Positions 10,629 to 21,800 of a DNA stretch of 64,000 nt are shown in pieces. The first letter of the stretch is position 1. Each line of letters begins with the position of its first letter. This stretch comes from Lates calcarifer (lineage: Eukaryota; Chordata; Actinopteri; Centropomidae). The position numbers and the translations under genes were made by a program. The notes under the pieces were generated by a model that made no database searches, had not been told where the DNA came from, and was given only the letters and a program-made list of their open reading frames with translations. The stretch is from the NCBI RefSeq assembly GCF_001640805.2, contig NC_066854.1:10535775-10599774 (forward strand), given 5' to 3'.

Positions 10629-13600
10629 GGCGAGGCTCAGATGTCAAAAGTCCAGATGTGTCACGGAGTACGAGGACCTTTCAAGTTTTAATTCACAGTT
10701 TCATCCTCACCCATCATGACCGTCTTTTTAAAATTACACTCAAATTAGGGCTTAAAACTTGGAGATAACACCTCCCTCATCTACCTCTCACTGTATGAAA
10801 ATGGCACCTTTTTTTGCACCTAATGAAACAGTGCATAGAGTTACTGAAGCATCCAATTTTAGACTGAAATCTGAGATGATGATGAGAGGATGAGCAAATG
10901 ATACCAAGACTCATAAGAGAGTCATAAACTGGTTAATGAAGCAATTTTGTCAAGTCAGAGACAAAGTTGATGATTTTTAAGTTTTGTAATTATGATCATG
11001 CATGGTGTGCATTGACAAAAAAACTCTTGGGTACTCAGGAGGGATAATAATCTTACTGCGACAAATCCACATACTACATAATGTGACCTTTTATGATCAT
11101 ATATATAATGCAGGAGTGTCTATGACTCCTCCTCATCCCAGAGAGTCTGACATTTCTCTATTATAGTACATATGTTAGCAGACTTTCATTTTTGCCCATT
11201 AATGTCTGAATTACATTTTATGATCCAGTGTTCAATTCCATTTACATTATAGAGCTTACAGTGCACACCTACCCTACAGTTGGTCTTTGCATTATTAAAG
11301 AAGTTTAGATATATTTGACATCAGAATAGCTCAGCACACCTGTACTATTTTATCAGTATCAATATTAAACAGGCTTTATTAAACCTCAGAACTAATTAAA
11401 TGAATCAGTGGCAGCACTTCAGAGGAGAGTTTTCCCTGCAAAATGTCACTGAAACCGACACACAACAAGTATTTTTGCAACTAAAATCACTCCTGCCTCT
11501 CATCACTTGCTGATGCTGGCATATTTGCACCACTGGCTACAGTTTATTTATTTTGCCACACTGCTGTTCACACAATCAAAACGCTGTGCAGTCGGTGAAC
11601 AGGAGCACAAGTGAGGTTTTTCGATAGCTTTCATTCCAGGAGCAAACATTGGGCATTTTAGCAGATAAATAAGCTTTTCATATATATGTTTAAAAATCTA
11701 AATCTAGAGTTTGGTTATTGTGTGTTATTGTGTCTTCCATAAAACCATAATAATGGTAGTGTAGTTGAATAAACTGTAGTTTCCTTGATAGGGACCTTAG
11801 GAATACTTTATGGTAGATAAAGTTGTGTTTATATCTTTACCATGAAGAGTTTTAAATACTGTGATTGATGCTCCATTCCTGCATCTTCCAGAAGAATATT
11901 AACCGTAAATAAAAATATGACTCAAAGGATTTTTTTCAACCCAGAGTAATGCAAGCAGTCTTCCTCTCAGGCTGCATATGGCCCCAACAATCTCCATCAG
12001 GAAGACAGGGAAGACTGGATGTAGCCTGAGGTGAAACTGAGGGCAAAACATTCACTGTTGCTCAACAGGAGTGTAAGCAAATGAACCACGGTGGTCACGT
12101 AAGCAGCAGCTGGTAGATTCAGTGAAGGTTATCACAACAAGGTTCAGCCCCCAGTAGAGACTCGCTATATATATTCTGCCTGCAGTGAGTATTCCTACTT
12201 GCATGTTGGTTTGTACAGTGTTCATGTTTCACTGCAACAGGTCACCGATGCTCTGAAGTATTATTATAGAAGTATGCTCTGATCATGTGGTACACCCTCA
12301 AAATATTAAGTCAGCAGCTTATGTAAAACTGTTTTAACTTTTGAATTCTTTTCACCATTTTGGAATTTTCATTTTTCCAAAGGTCTGCTTCAGATTGGAT
12401 CCAATATATTAGACCAGTGAAGACCTCTAGTCTGAGGCGGTCAAATCAAGAGGGTACCACCCAAATGTATAGTCTTTTTAGAACGGAAATTACTATCTCT
12501 GCACTAAAAAGACCTTCCTCCTCCGTTGACCCTCAGCTCTCAGTTGTGTAAATAATCGTAAAAATCAAAGAAGAAATTAAAACTCTGCAAGGGAAAACAG
12601 TGATCTGATGGCCACATCCGCCCATTAATGTTATTTGTAGTCCTGTTTGTAGTGCAGAAATGTGTAACATATGCATTTTATTTTCTTTGATGATTAATAT
12701 GAAGCAAACGCACCTTTCCTGGTTGATAATCATTTAGGTGATGTGGGAACAGTCAAAAGACGGAGCTCCACATGAATATTCATCATGTTGTTTTCATCTG
12801 TCCCTCTGCTTCAGCTCCATCCATCTGGGTTTCCCCTTGAGGCACAGAAATACAGAAATCCACCACCACCTTTTTCTCTTTTTTTTTAAGTGTGTTCCCG
12901 CACTCTACATGTTCACTTCCTGACAGCTTTTGTCTAACAGATTTTCAGTATCAAACAGCCAGCTGATGAGAGGCTGCGACTGAAGCCTTTTTTTTTTTTT
13001 TGTAAATGAGAAGTGAAAGAGAGGGGCTGTGCCGAGTTCAGAGGATCGCCCAGGAAGACATTAGAATATCAGAGAGTGAATGAAACTCTGTCTCTTCCTC
13101 TCTGCTGTCGCTTTCATGTGCTAACTGATGTGCACCGCAGACATTGGTGGTTAAGACGAGTATTCTCTGATTGCAGTGAATAGAAAAGGCGATGTGGCCG
13201 CAGATGGTAAAGATTCATTACGATCAAAGTGACATCTGTACAGTTTCATTATCTTTATTCATAGTGTACTCTTTCTAGTTTTCTCTTTTAGAATAATTGC
13301 CCTCGCCCTTCACCTTAATAGGTTTTTATTCAATAAGTAGACTCCTGTCGTGGTTTTACTGCATGCTCAAACAAAACTATACAGTGTTGAAGGAGTGGTA
13401 TCTGTCGATCGATAGAGCAGGTAGAAACTGACAGAACTGACAGAGGTTCTGAGCCCTTTGAATTCTCGACATGGTTGAAAAATTCCCCCGTCAACTTTTT
13501 GTTCCGTTTTTTTGCTCTTTATTCAGTTCCCGACTTTTTCTTTGAGGTGCCATCAATCCAGGCACTCGAGGGAGTATCATTATTCTCTACGTGCGAGAAA

Positions 13601-15111
13601 AAAATGGAACATTTATGATAAGAGTACAGAGTACACAGCCCGAAGCAGTAGCAAACGCCTCTGATAGTTACATTACAGCATGTATTTGTTTGGTAAAATG
13701 TGATTTCATACAGCAAATGACTCCTGAAAACATAATTACATCATCTTCTGTTGCGCTGTCTATAGTACGTCATGTTGTTTCTAAATGGGCTGCTGCTGTT
13801 ACCATGTGTCAATACATGCTGTGTTACTGTGTAAACTATCAATATGTCAACAGGTCACTTTGATAAGGTCGTGTTGACAGCCTTTCCTGGGCTGAACAGG
13901 ATGGTTACCACCTTCTTTAAGAGAATAGACATGTTGCAGTGTTACACCTGCAGCAGCTAACTGATCCAACTGGTCTAACTAACCTTCCTCAGTATGCAAA
14001 CTATGAGACTTCATATGTACTCATGTTTGGATGCTGTGTGAATTTGACAGCACATAAAGTAAAATTCTTTGTGGGCTTTTCTCCAATCTGTGTTAGAATA
14101 ACAGACAGAAATTCTAACCTTTAAGTTAAAGCTGCTATACTTGTTATTTTTACATCAACAAAGGATCAAATAATAATGTGTTTCTGGACCTGTAGTTTTA
14201 ATGTTGTGGTTCATTCTCACTGTGTCATTTTCAGCCACAGCTGTTTTCTATGAAAAACTGTTTGCTACCTGTCCAATACCAAACTGCAAACAAACAACAA
14301 TTATCTGTTGAACACAGCAGCTTCTGAATAATGGATATTGGTTTTACATTCATCAGGTGACCACCAACAAAATGAACTCACAATGAACACTAATGTTGTT
14401 CTACATCTGCTAGATGTGTAAATAAGCAAACAGCAGCTTGTTTACATGTATATGTCAGTGTCATGTTTACAGGTTGTTTCAGCTGGTCCCCAATATTGCA
14501 CATTACTCCTTTACATTTATTTTACAGCTATAGTTACCATTAACTTTACATATTAAGATTTTACATACAAAACATTGTTAATAATCCAGTTGTATAATGT
14601 ATAATTAAATAATACTGACAGGAGCTAATACTCACTTTACTTTTATTGAAGTAAACGATCTGAATACTTCTTCCACCACTGCACCAACCTGTATATACAG
14701 TAGATGTGAAAGTGTAATGATCTGATTAAATATATTTTAAAGCAGCAAATAAATATTCAACAAATATTCCAAAAAGAGATGGAGCAAGTGTAGTGGAGGG
14801 TTAAACTGCAGGGAGAGGCTGCAAAACTGGCCCGGGATGCGGCTGTACCTTTTTGCCAGACAGCATGGGGGTAAAGAGGGCTGTTGAGAGGGGTCAGCCA
14901 TCTGCAGGGCCTCTAGCACAGCTCCAACACGAGCATTGAGGTGTGTGAGGGAAGAGAGACACAGTCTGTTATTCACAAGTTTTTCAGATAGTTTTCTTTG
15001 AGAAGCTGCAGATTCTGACGTGTTTGGCTGAGCTGATTCAGTTGTTACTCTTTCTCTGTATTTTTTATTTTTTTTAAACGCCTCTCTCTTTCCACTCTGG
15101 CTGTTTTTCAG

Positions 15112-15239
15112 GTATGTGCTGCTGCTGTTCACGCTGTTCTTCATCCCGGGAGTGGTGATGATTATAGCCTACGGTCTGATCTCCAGAGAGCTCTACCGAG
15201 GCATTCAGTTTGAGCTGGGCCAGAACAGAGAGACCACAG
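15112..15239 (+). CDS. cckbr: cckbr exon: TM5 and start of intracellular loop 3
   Basis: A 128-bp exon with a phase 2 start and phase 1 end. The acceptor TTTTTCAG ends at 15111 and the donor GTGAGA starts at 15240. It completes the Trp codon from the previous exon. It then encodes TM5 (LLLFTLFFIPGVVMIIAYGL) and the proximal loop 3 (ISRELYRGIQFELGQNRETT). The IPGVVM...AYGLISRELY block is strongly conserved in CCK receptors and is closer to CCKBR (SRELY) than to CCKAR (SLELY). Without splicing, the frame runs on into the intron and stops there. Confidence 0.93.
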
Positions 15240-17313
15240 GTGAGATCCATCATAAGTTCAATACAAACTGCAAAAGGCTTTTTGTTCACATTGATTTAAC
15301 TCATACTGGAGATGAAAATACCTCTTTCACTTTTTATAGACCTGTTCAAAGCTGCAGTGAATTACAATAGAGAGACAGTAAACAGCAGGATTTATCACAA
15401 GTGCGGAAAATATTCCTAAAATATGACAGCTGCTACGAATGACACGAAAATTTCAAATATGCGCCTGGGTGAATGTATTCCTTAGTACTTTAGTTTTAAT
15501 GTTATGCACTTTCTAATAGGCACAAGCCAAAATTCTCAGGCAATACAAGCAAATAAATATTGCATGAAATATTATAACAAAGGGAGATTTCTTTGTTTTG
15601 CCTCAAGCAAAGAATGACATATTTTGCCACTACCTACAGGTTCTGCACCTGTTACATCCAAAAATACACTTCTCCTCAGCTATCACAAAGCCCACTCTAC
15701 TTGTTTTCATTGCTGGCGTGGAATTTCTCCATGGCCTTCGAACAGTATAGCAGAAATATGCTTCCTTTAGGTGGATACTAAGTGCTGTCGTAACTGTGTG
15801 CAGAAGGAGCACCAGTTTCCATGGAGTCCAGTCTTGTGTGTGATTCATCAAGGTTGAGACGATCTGAAATAGCCTTCAGCAGTGGCTGTTAATCTATTGC
15901 TAAACATAGTGTACTATTTTTTTGTGATGAAGCAAAAATAATGAACTCCCATCCTTGGCAATGAGTCTTTTGGAGCCTTGAGCACTTTACAGTGATGCTG
16001 AAATTCACATCTGAGCTCAAACTCTCCCATCCTCAGAGAAATTGTGTAAAAAGTTTGACATAAACAACTGGACTATTACCGCTCCACCCACATTGTTAAT
16101 GATACCTTTGATACAGTCTATCATGAAGACTTAAAGGTTCATTTGGTCCAACAGGTCCTGTTCATAACTAGTTTTCCTTCTACCTCACTGACGCTATCTT
16201 TCCGTCAGTGCTTTTAAACTGCGCTTTTCTCAGGGGGTCCACAAGGCTGAGTTCTTAGTTTACTTTTTAATCTGTGGACGCCTACACATGGCAGCATCAC
16301 GGAAACATCAGTAACACTTGATAATGTGGTGCAGGATTTACACTGTAATCTCATCATATGGATCAGGTGTGGATAAAATACTGAGCAGTCCCTACTGGAT
16401 CTTACATGTAGGTTTCAGTGGAAGAAAACAAGACTATAGAAGCAGAGGACATGATCAGAAATCTCTGCAGTGTAGGTGTAATTAAAGTTATTATAGTTAA
16501 TACCGAATACGTATTTTCTCCTACACGCTGCAATAATGTTTGTGAATGAGTTAAACCACAATGTGAATTTTACATTCAACAGTAAGAGTGAGGTATGTGG
16601 GTTGGTTGTTAATGGTTTTGTTTCCAGTCCTGTACCCTGTAAGTACACAGTATTTAAAGTGGAGTAGAGAATAATTAATTTCTTGTCACCTTGAAAATGC
16701 TATTTGTTATTCACCTATTTACCAGTTTTGTTTTCTTCTACTGTGCCTTCATCTAATTACCAGTAACAAACATTGATATTCTATTGGTGCCTTATCCATA
16801 CGACAAAATGACCCTGTAAATCCTATCATTTTTTGATGGATGGTAGAACATCTGAGCATCTCCGTGTCCTCGTATTAGCCCCTTTTATACAGCTTGTTCA
16901 AGGCAGGAATGTTGTGCTGTTATTCTGCCTCGCCGTTCTGCATAAGAGGTATGGCAGCAGTGGTAGTCACAGAGACAAATGAAGAGCTGGCACGACGGGA
17001 CAGACACCGACCGATTCTGAGGCTGCTGCGTTACACGTCACGCCTTTAGATTCTGCAGTGCTGGCATGCTACTGAAATCAAACACTGGAGCGGCATTCCC
17101 CCAGCTTTGTTTGGTTCAGTGTAAGGGCGATAAAGCACAGTCTCTGTGTAGCAGGAGCTGTTGTTTGTTTGGATAATCCAGCGTCCACTGTCTATTGGTC
17201 GCTGTGTACGCTTTAACATAAAGCATCCTGACTTTACCTGTAATTAAATGTGACATATAAGTTAAATGGCCTTCCCTGCTCCACACTAACACTGTGGCCT
17301 GACCCCTCCACAG
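15240..17313 (+). other. cckbr: cckbr intron (2.1 kb)
   Basis: Runs from GTGAGA at 15240 to the acceptor CTCCACAG ending at 17313. Splicing rebuilds a Gly codon (G|GC). It holds a decayed LINE reverse-transcriptase fragment at 16085-16310 and nothing else recognised. Confidence 0.85.
16085..16310 (+). mobile_element. decayed LINE reverse-transcriptase fragment
   Basis: Plus-strand translation, with frameshifts, gives a stretch like the conserved RT block AFDTVxH (here TFDTVYHEDL). Further on, at about 16230-16265, comes GGPQG followed by a VLSLLF-like string, corresponding to the GVPQGSVLGPLLF motif. At about 16280-16310 there is a LPLG-SIIRKH-like remnant. Motif order and spacing fit an L2/CR1-type LINE. 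The fragment is interrupted by stops and is not functional. Confidence 0.65.
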
Positions 17314-17891
17314 GCCAAAAGAACGGGGTAGGCAGGGCTCTGGTAGGGTCGAGTGACGACGACGATGGTTGCTACATCCAGGTGGCTAAAAAACCCTCCT
17401 CCGCTGTGGAGCTCCCCACTCTCTCTGCCTCATCTGGCGCCACCCAGGCCAAGACCGAGCGCGCCCGCAGTAACACCTCGGAGGCCAAGCTGCAGGCCAA
17501 GAGGCGAGTCATCCGCATGCTGATGGTGATCGTAGCACTCTTCTTCATCTGCTGGATGCCTCTGTACTCAGCCAACACCTGGAAAGCCTTTGACATGAAG
17601 TCAGCCTCCAAAGCCCTCTCAGGTGCACCCATCTCCTTCATCCACCTGCTGTCCTACACCTCCGCCTGCGTTAACCCCGTCATTTACTGCTTCATGAACA
17701 CACGCTTCCGCAAGGCCCTGCTGTCCACCTTCGCCTGCTGCTGCCGCAACAGGCTGTGCCGCCAGTGCCGGTGGTGCAGGAGGAGGGAGGCGGGGGAAGA
17801 CGGCATCACCGCCACCTCCATGGCCACGTCGATGGCCACCTCCATGTCCAAGTTCAGCTACACCACCGTCAGCACCACTGGCACCTGCTGA
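17314..17891 (+). CDS. cckbr: cckbr terminal coding exon: loop 3, TM6, TM7 and C-tail
   Basis: The last coding exon, from acceptor CTCCACAG to the stop TGA at 17889-17891, starting in phase 1. Loop 3 contains the acidic DDDDGCYIQ block seen in CCK receptors and a basic KRRVIRML entry to TM6. TM6 has CWMP (17550-17561). The extracellular end reads YSANTWKAFD, where mammalian receptors have Arg in place of the Lys. TM7 ends in NPVIY (17673-17687), the NPxxY activation motif. The C-tail has a Cys-rich basic stretch (CCCRNRLCRQCRWCRRR) offering palmitoylation sites. It then has three 12-bp repeats coding for ATSM, and ends SKFSYTTVSTTGTC. That ending resembles the CCKBR terminus (SRLSYTTIST), which separates it from CCKAR. 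Confidence 0.95.
17811..17846 (+). repeat. three 12-bp repeats in the cckbr C-tail
   Basis: Three in-frame copies of a GCCACCTCCATG-like unit encode ATSM-ATSM-ATSM. The middle copy differs by two bases. The repeat lengthens a Ser/Thr-rich cytoplasmic tail that could be phosphorylated. The copy number may vary between individuals or species. Confidence 0.85.
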
Positions 17892-18860
17892 GCCTGAGGG
17901 AGAGCTGGGTGGTCACATCGGTGGATGTCGGGTTACTGTGTGCACCATCTTATTATTTTTTTCTTCAATCTCCTGTTTTTCCACTCTTCATCTTAATATG
18001 CTGTGAGTCATGTGCTGAGTAATCTCCCTGCCCTCGTTCATGAGGTCTTTTTAAAAGGTCTCGTTCAAATTCTGTGTGCATGGTTGCAGAATGTGAGGCT
18101 GGGAAAACGCCGTTTCAGTTTTGATGACATTTGTTTTCCTCTGTTTCACTGGCAGTATCCGCTTTGTTGCATCCTGAAGAGAAAATCAAGTGCCTGCGCT
18201 CTTTGTGTGGCTTTGTCATGTTCGGTTGTTCGCTGGCTCAGACAGACATTTTAGCGACTCCATTGAAAATAGGAATCCTGTACATGTGCTTACTGTCTTT
18301 ATGTTCTGACTGTGCCAAAGGTTCATTTCTGACAGACATACTGTTGAACAGTGAGAACTCTTTAACTCCGTAATGAATCAGTATGGATTTCAGCTCCTTT
18401 TGTGTTTAATGTTGTGTCATCTTCATTCATTGAGTGTATCTCAGCCATCAGAATTATTTCACTGACGGCTTCACTAAGTGACTTTGGACATGTTGGGTCT
18501 GGAATCAGAAATCATCCTCTTAAACCAAAATATATCAAAGGCAGAGCTTCTAGCTCATCTGTGAGATAGTGTTTTGCTCGTATTGTGTTTTGTTTCCTCA
18601 TATTTTATATGTAAAGCAGATTTCCTGCAACCAAAAGATTTTTTTCTTGGGATGATTCTGTTGGCTGATCTTTTGCAGAACCACTCTGTGATTCAGGATG
18701 ATACAGCAGGTGAATCTTTATATAAGCTTCTTGAAGATAAACATCTGAAGACTATAATTTAGCCTTATCCCTGGCATACATAAATAGGAAAGTCTGGTGC
18801 ATAGAGTCAGGCAATTTTCTTGTGTTGATCCCTCGTGTAATAAAAAAAAAAAACTTAAAT
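17892..18860 (+). other. cckbr: probable cckbr 3' UTR
   Basis: Follows the TGA stop. It is AT-rich with T-rich runs and has no supported coding frame. The end is set by a candidate poly(A) signal at 18839-18844. There is no transcript evidence, so the extent is inferred. Confidence 0.4.
18839..18844 (+). promoter_or_regulatory. candidate poly(A) signal AATAAA
   Basis: The first canonical AATAAA on the plus strand after the cckbr stop that I noticed. It runs directly into an A-tract. Another AATAAA occurs at 19442-19447. Genomic A-richness lowers the weight of this call. Confidence 0.35.
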
Positions 18861-21800
18861 TAAACTTAAATCTCCCGTCAGCTCTGCTGCAAATGTTGAA
18901 TACTGATGCAGACGTTAGCATCAGTGTGTGAATTAGCACGTAGTCCATTCATGAAGGGCTGATAGCACCTGTTTGTTGCTCCAGTCTGCCCCCGCTACCA
19001 GTGGCACGGGAAAAGTGCTTTAGTCAAACACACCTTTTCTGCTCAATTATCTGTGTGGCTCTGTGGCGTCTTTCATGTACTCTCTCTGCCTTCTGCTGCA
19101 GTGCCGCCAATTACTCTAAGCATTACCTAAGTACAAAGCTCCTGTTTCCAGGCTTAGACTAACGAGGTGTTTCTCAGGGACCCTCTCCTGCAGTGCAAAC
19201 CTCACGGCTCTGCCTTTGTAAGACTGTCAACAAATGTCTCTGCTCACACACTCCATCCGAGCCCTTCAGTTCTGTGATTATTATAATAAGAACAAACTAG
19301 ATTTATAAAGAACATTTACACAAAGCATGTAGCCCGAAGTGCGCTACAAGGACAAGCAGAATATCAGACAAGTAAATGGTTGGGCAAAAACAAGTACAAA
19401 GTAACATTAATTACAATAGTTAAAATATTAATTGGAAAAATAATAAAAGCGCCCTAGCTACAGCTGGGAAACAGATAGCTTAGTTTAGCATAAAAACTAG
19501 AACACTAATTTAGATCAAATGAAGCATAAATTCACAGCAGCTTGTTCAGGTTGTTTTTATGTTGAAACTGTCATTGTTAGGTTGTGGTATCAAACGACAC
19601 GTTGGACTTTGAGTGGAAACTGTTGCTGTAACTGTGGCATTTCTTACTATGGGTCATGCTGTCTTTGTACTCGCCATCTGTCAGAGAGACTTGGGAAACG
19701 TGACTCTGGCAAGACAACGTACAGTATATTCATGTATTCCTAAAGCTTTCCAGAAAAACTTAAATGTTACATAAATCTTTTTTTAACCATCTTTGGAGTC
19801 TGAGCTAAAGCAAACTTGCCCCATGGATTTCTCTCGAAAAATGCATACGAAGATGAAGTATGCCTACAATCTGTTGATATTTTTTTAAATTTAAGAGCTG
19901 TAGGCAGGTTAACTCCTTCCATTGATAGATATTATTTTGATAACAGGACATAATCTTCATTAACAAATTCCCAAAGAAATCATAATGAATTCAACTACTT
20001 ATGCCAAAACATGGATATGGTAGTGTTACACTGAATCATTTAACACCCCATTAAGATATGTCATAGACCAAATTTTATCAGTTGGTCTCTGCAGCACAAA
20101 AGTAGGTGGATTTGTGTTAAGCAGTGTGATGTAATATTTTTGTCCTACATGCAGTGTACGCTGACAGCTTAGTGCTGTTATCTCCTCTAACACTTTCAAG
20201 TTTGAGTTCGGTCCTCCCATCAACCAGCACTCCCCATCCAGGCAGCCCCCCCCCCACCACCCTTTTATCCTTTTCAGTGCAGAGGCGTATGAATACATGA
20301 ATGACAATAGCGTGTGGGTGACAGCAGAGATTTGCAAGCACAAGCACTGTCCGAGAGCAGTTTACAGGTGGTGGCAGAGGTGGCATCGAGTTCGGCTCGC
20401 AGGCAGACAATTGGCGCACAAAAATCCCCAACAGAGCTTTCCTTACAAACACTTGTTGTGGCGGCTTCCACTCTGTGTGTGCTTTTGTAATTAAGGCAGG
20501 AGACAGTGAGTGATTTCCATGTCTTCGCCAGCACTTGGTGAACTGGAGAACCTGTGAATTCATTCAGGATTTATTTGACTGATCTGTGCACCCTTTTAGC
20601 TTCCATCAAATTAGTATTTATTCTTAATATTTTGTGGACAATATGACATTGGAGCCTGTAGCTTAAAGGAAATTCAAACAGTTAAGTATGCTAAATGATA
20701 AAGAATGATGAACAGAAACCTTTTAATCCTGACTTGTTATTAGTTTTTTATTCCATGGCCAGTAGAGTTACAATTTCACAGAATAAATCTCAGTTTCCGG
20801 TCATGTGCATTATGAATGAACAGTGCAAAAATGTCTGGGTAGCCTTGCTCACTTTAGGTTATGGTAAAAGCAGCCCAGGAAGATTTGCTCTGGAAAATCT
20901 ACTGTTTTTGTTGAATTTTATATCTGTTTTGCTATTCACCTCAGCAGGCCAGCAGGTTTAGATATGCATTATTAAAATAAGCAACCCACACAGTCTTAGA
21001 GCTGCTACTTTTCTTATTTTCATACTTAGAGAGTCAAGCTAAGCTAGTTTTTACTCAGCACACTGGAAATAAATACAAGTTGTCATTTCCTCACTTAAGG
21101 ATATGCTAGTTATTTTGCATTGTCATGTCAACACTAAAATGTTGTCCTCCATACAGATAGATTTGTCAGAAACAGACAGACAGATAATTTTGGTATCAGT
21201 TCAGTGAGTGCAGTGATCAGCCAAACATGTAGGTGTAATGTTTGACAGTTAAGACAGAACTGAAATCTGAATAAACTGTGGGTCTTTAAGAGGTTGGGAT
21301 TGGTTTTTAAAATCATTTTGGTAGATGTGTTTATTTGCTTTGTTGCAGAGACTTGCACATCATGTCTGTTGCTAAATATAGAACTACAGCTTAGCTTAGC
21401 TTAGCAGGAAGGCTGGGGAAAATCACTAGCTTGGCTCTGTGCTAAAGTTCACTAATTAACTGATGGTTATTTTGTTATTTCTTCAGTCAGGCTACCTGTT
21501 TCCTCTTGCTTCCAGTCAAACTAAGCCAAACGGCTGCTGGCTTTAGCTTCATATGTAGTGTACATACTTGGGCGCCGTGTCTTCTCATTTAACTCTTGAT
21601 TAAAAAAAAGCGAATAAATGTCCCAGCTATTCTTTGAAGGCTTTATAGAGTACTTCCACTACTGCAGGGACCTGCTCGGTAACTGCAGATGTCTCCCAAA
21701 ACAAACAGCAGGCTAACCAAAAAAAAAAGAAAAGAAAAAAAAAAAGATTTCTACCATAACGCAGTAAGTTTACAGACTCCTAAAAACAAGGTAAAAATGC

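Larger units (their letters stand above)
8770..15111 (+). other. cckbr: cckbr intron (6.3 kb)
   Basis: Lies between donor GTAAGT at 8770 and acceptor TTTTTCAG ending at 15111. Joining the exons rebuilds a split Trp codon (TG|G), then Tyr-Val-Leu, so the frame is intact. It contains a MITE end at 9500-9552 and a hAT-MITE-like TAACTAATTACATTA-type stretch around 9580-9690. A purine-rich GAGGA run lies at about 10586-10628. The stretch around 14120-14520 may be another old repeat. No other gene was recognised. Confidence 0.85.

Noticed and set aside
17250..17313. ATG at 17250 as the start of a separate short protein
   Set aside because: The bases before 17314 are intron, and the acceptor there restores the receptor frame.
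20117..20563. 148-codon minus-strand open frame
   Set aside because: Other frames overlap it equally well on both strands. No domain is visible and it spans a simple C-rich run.
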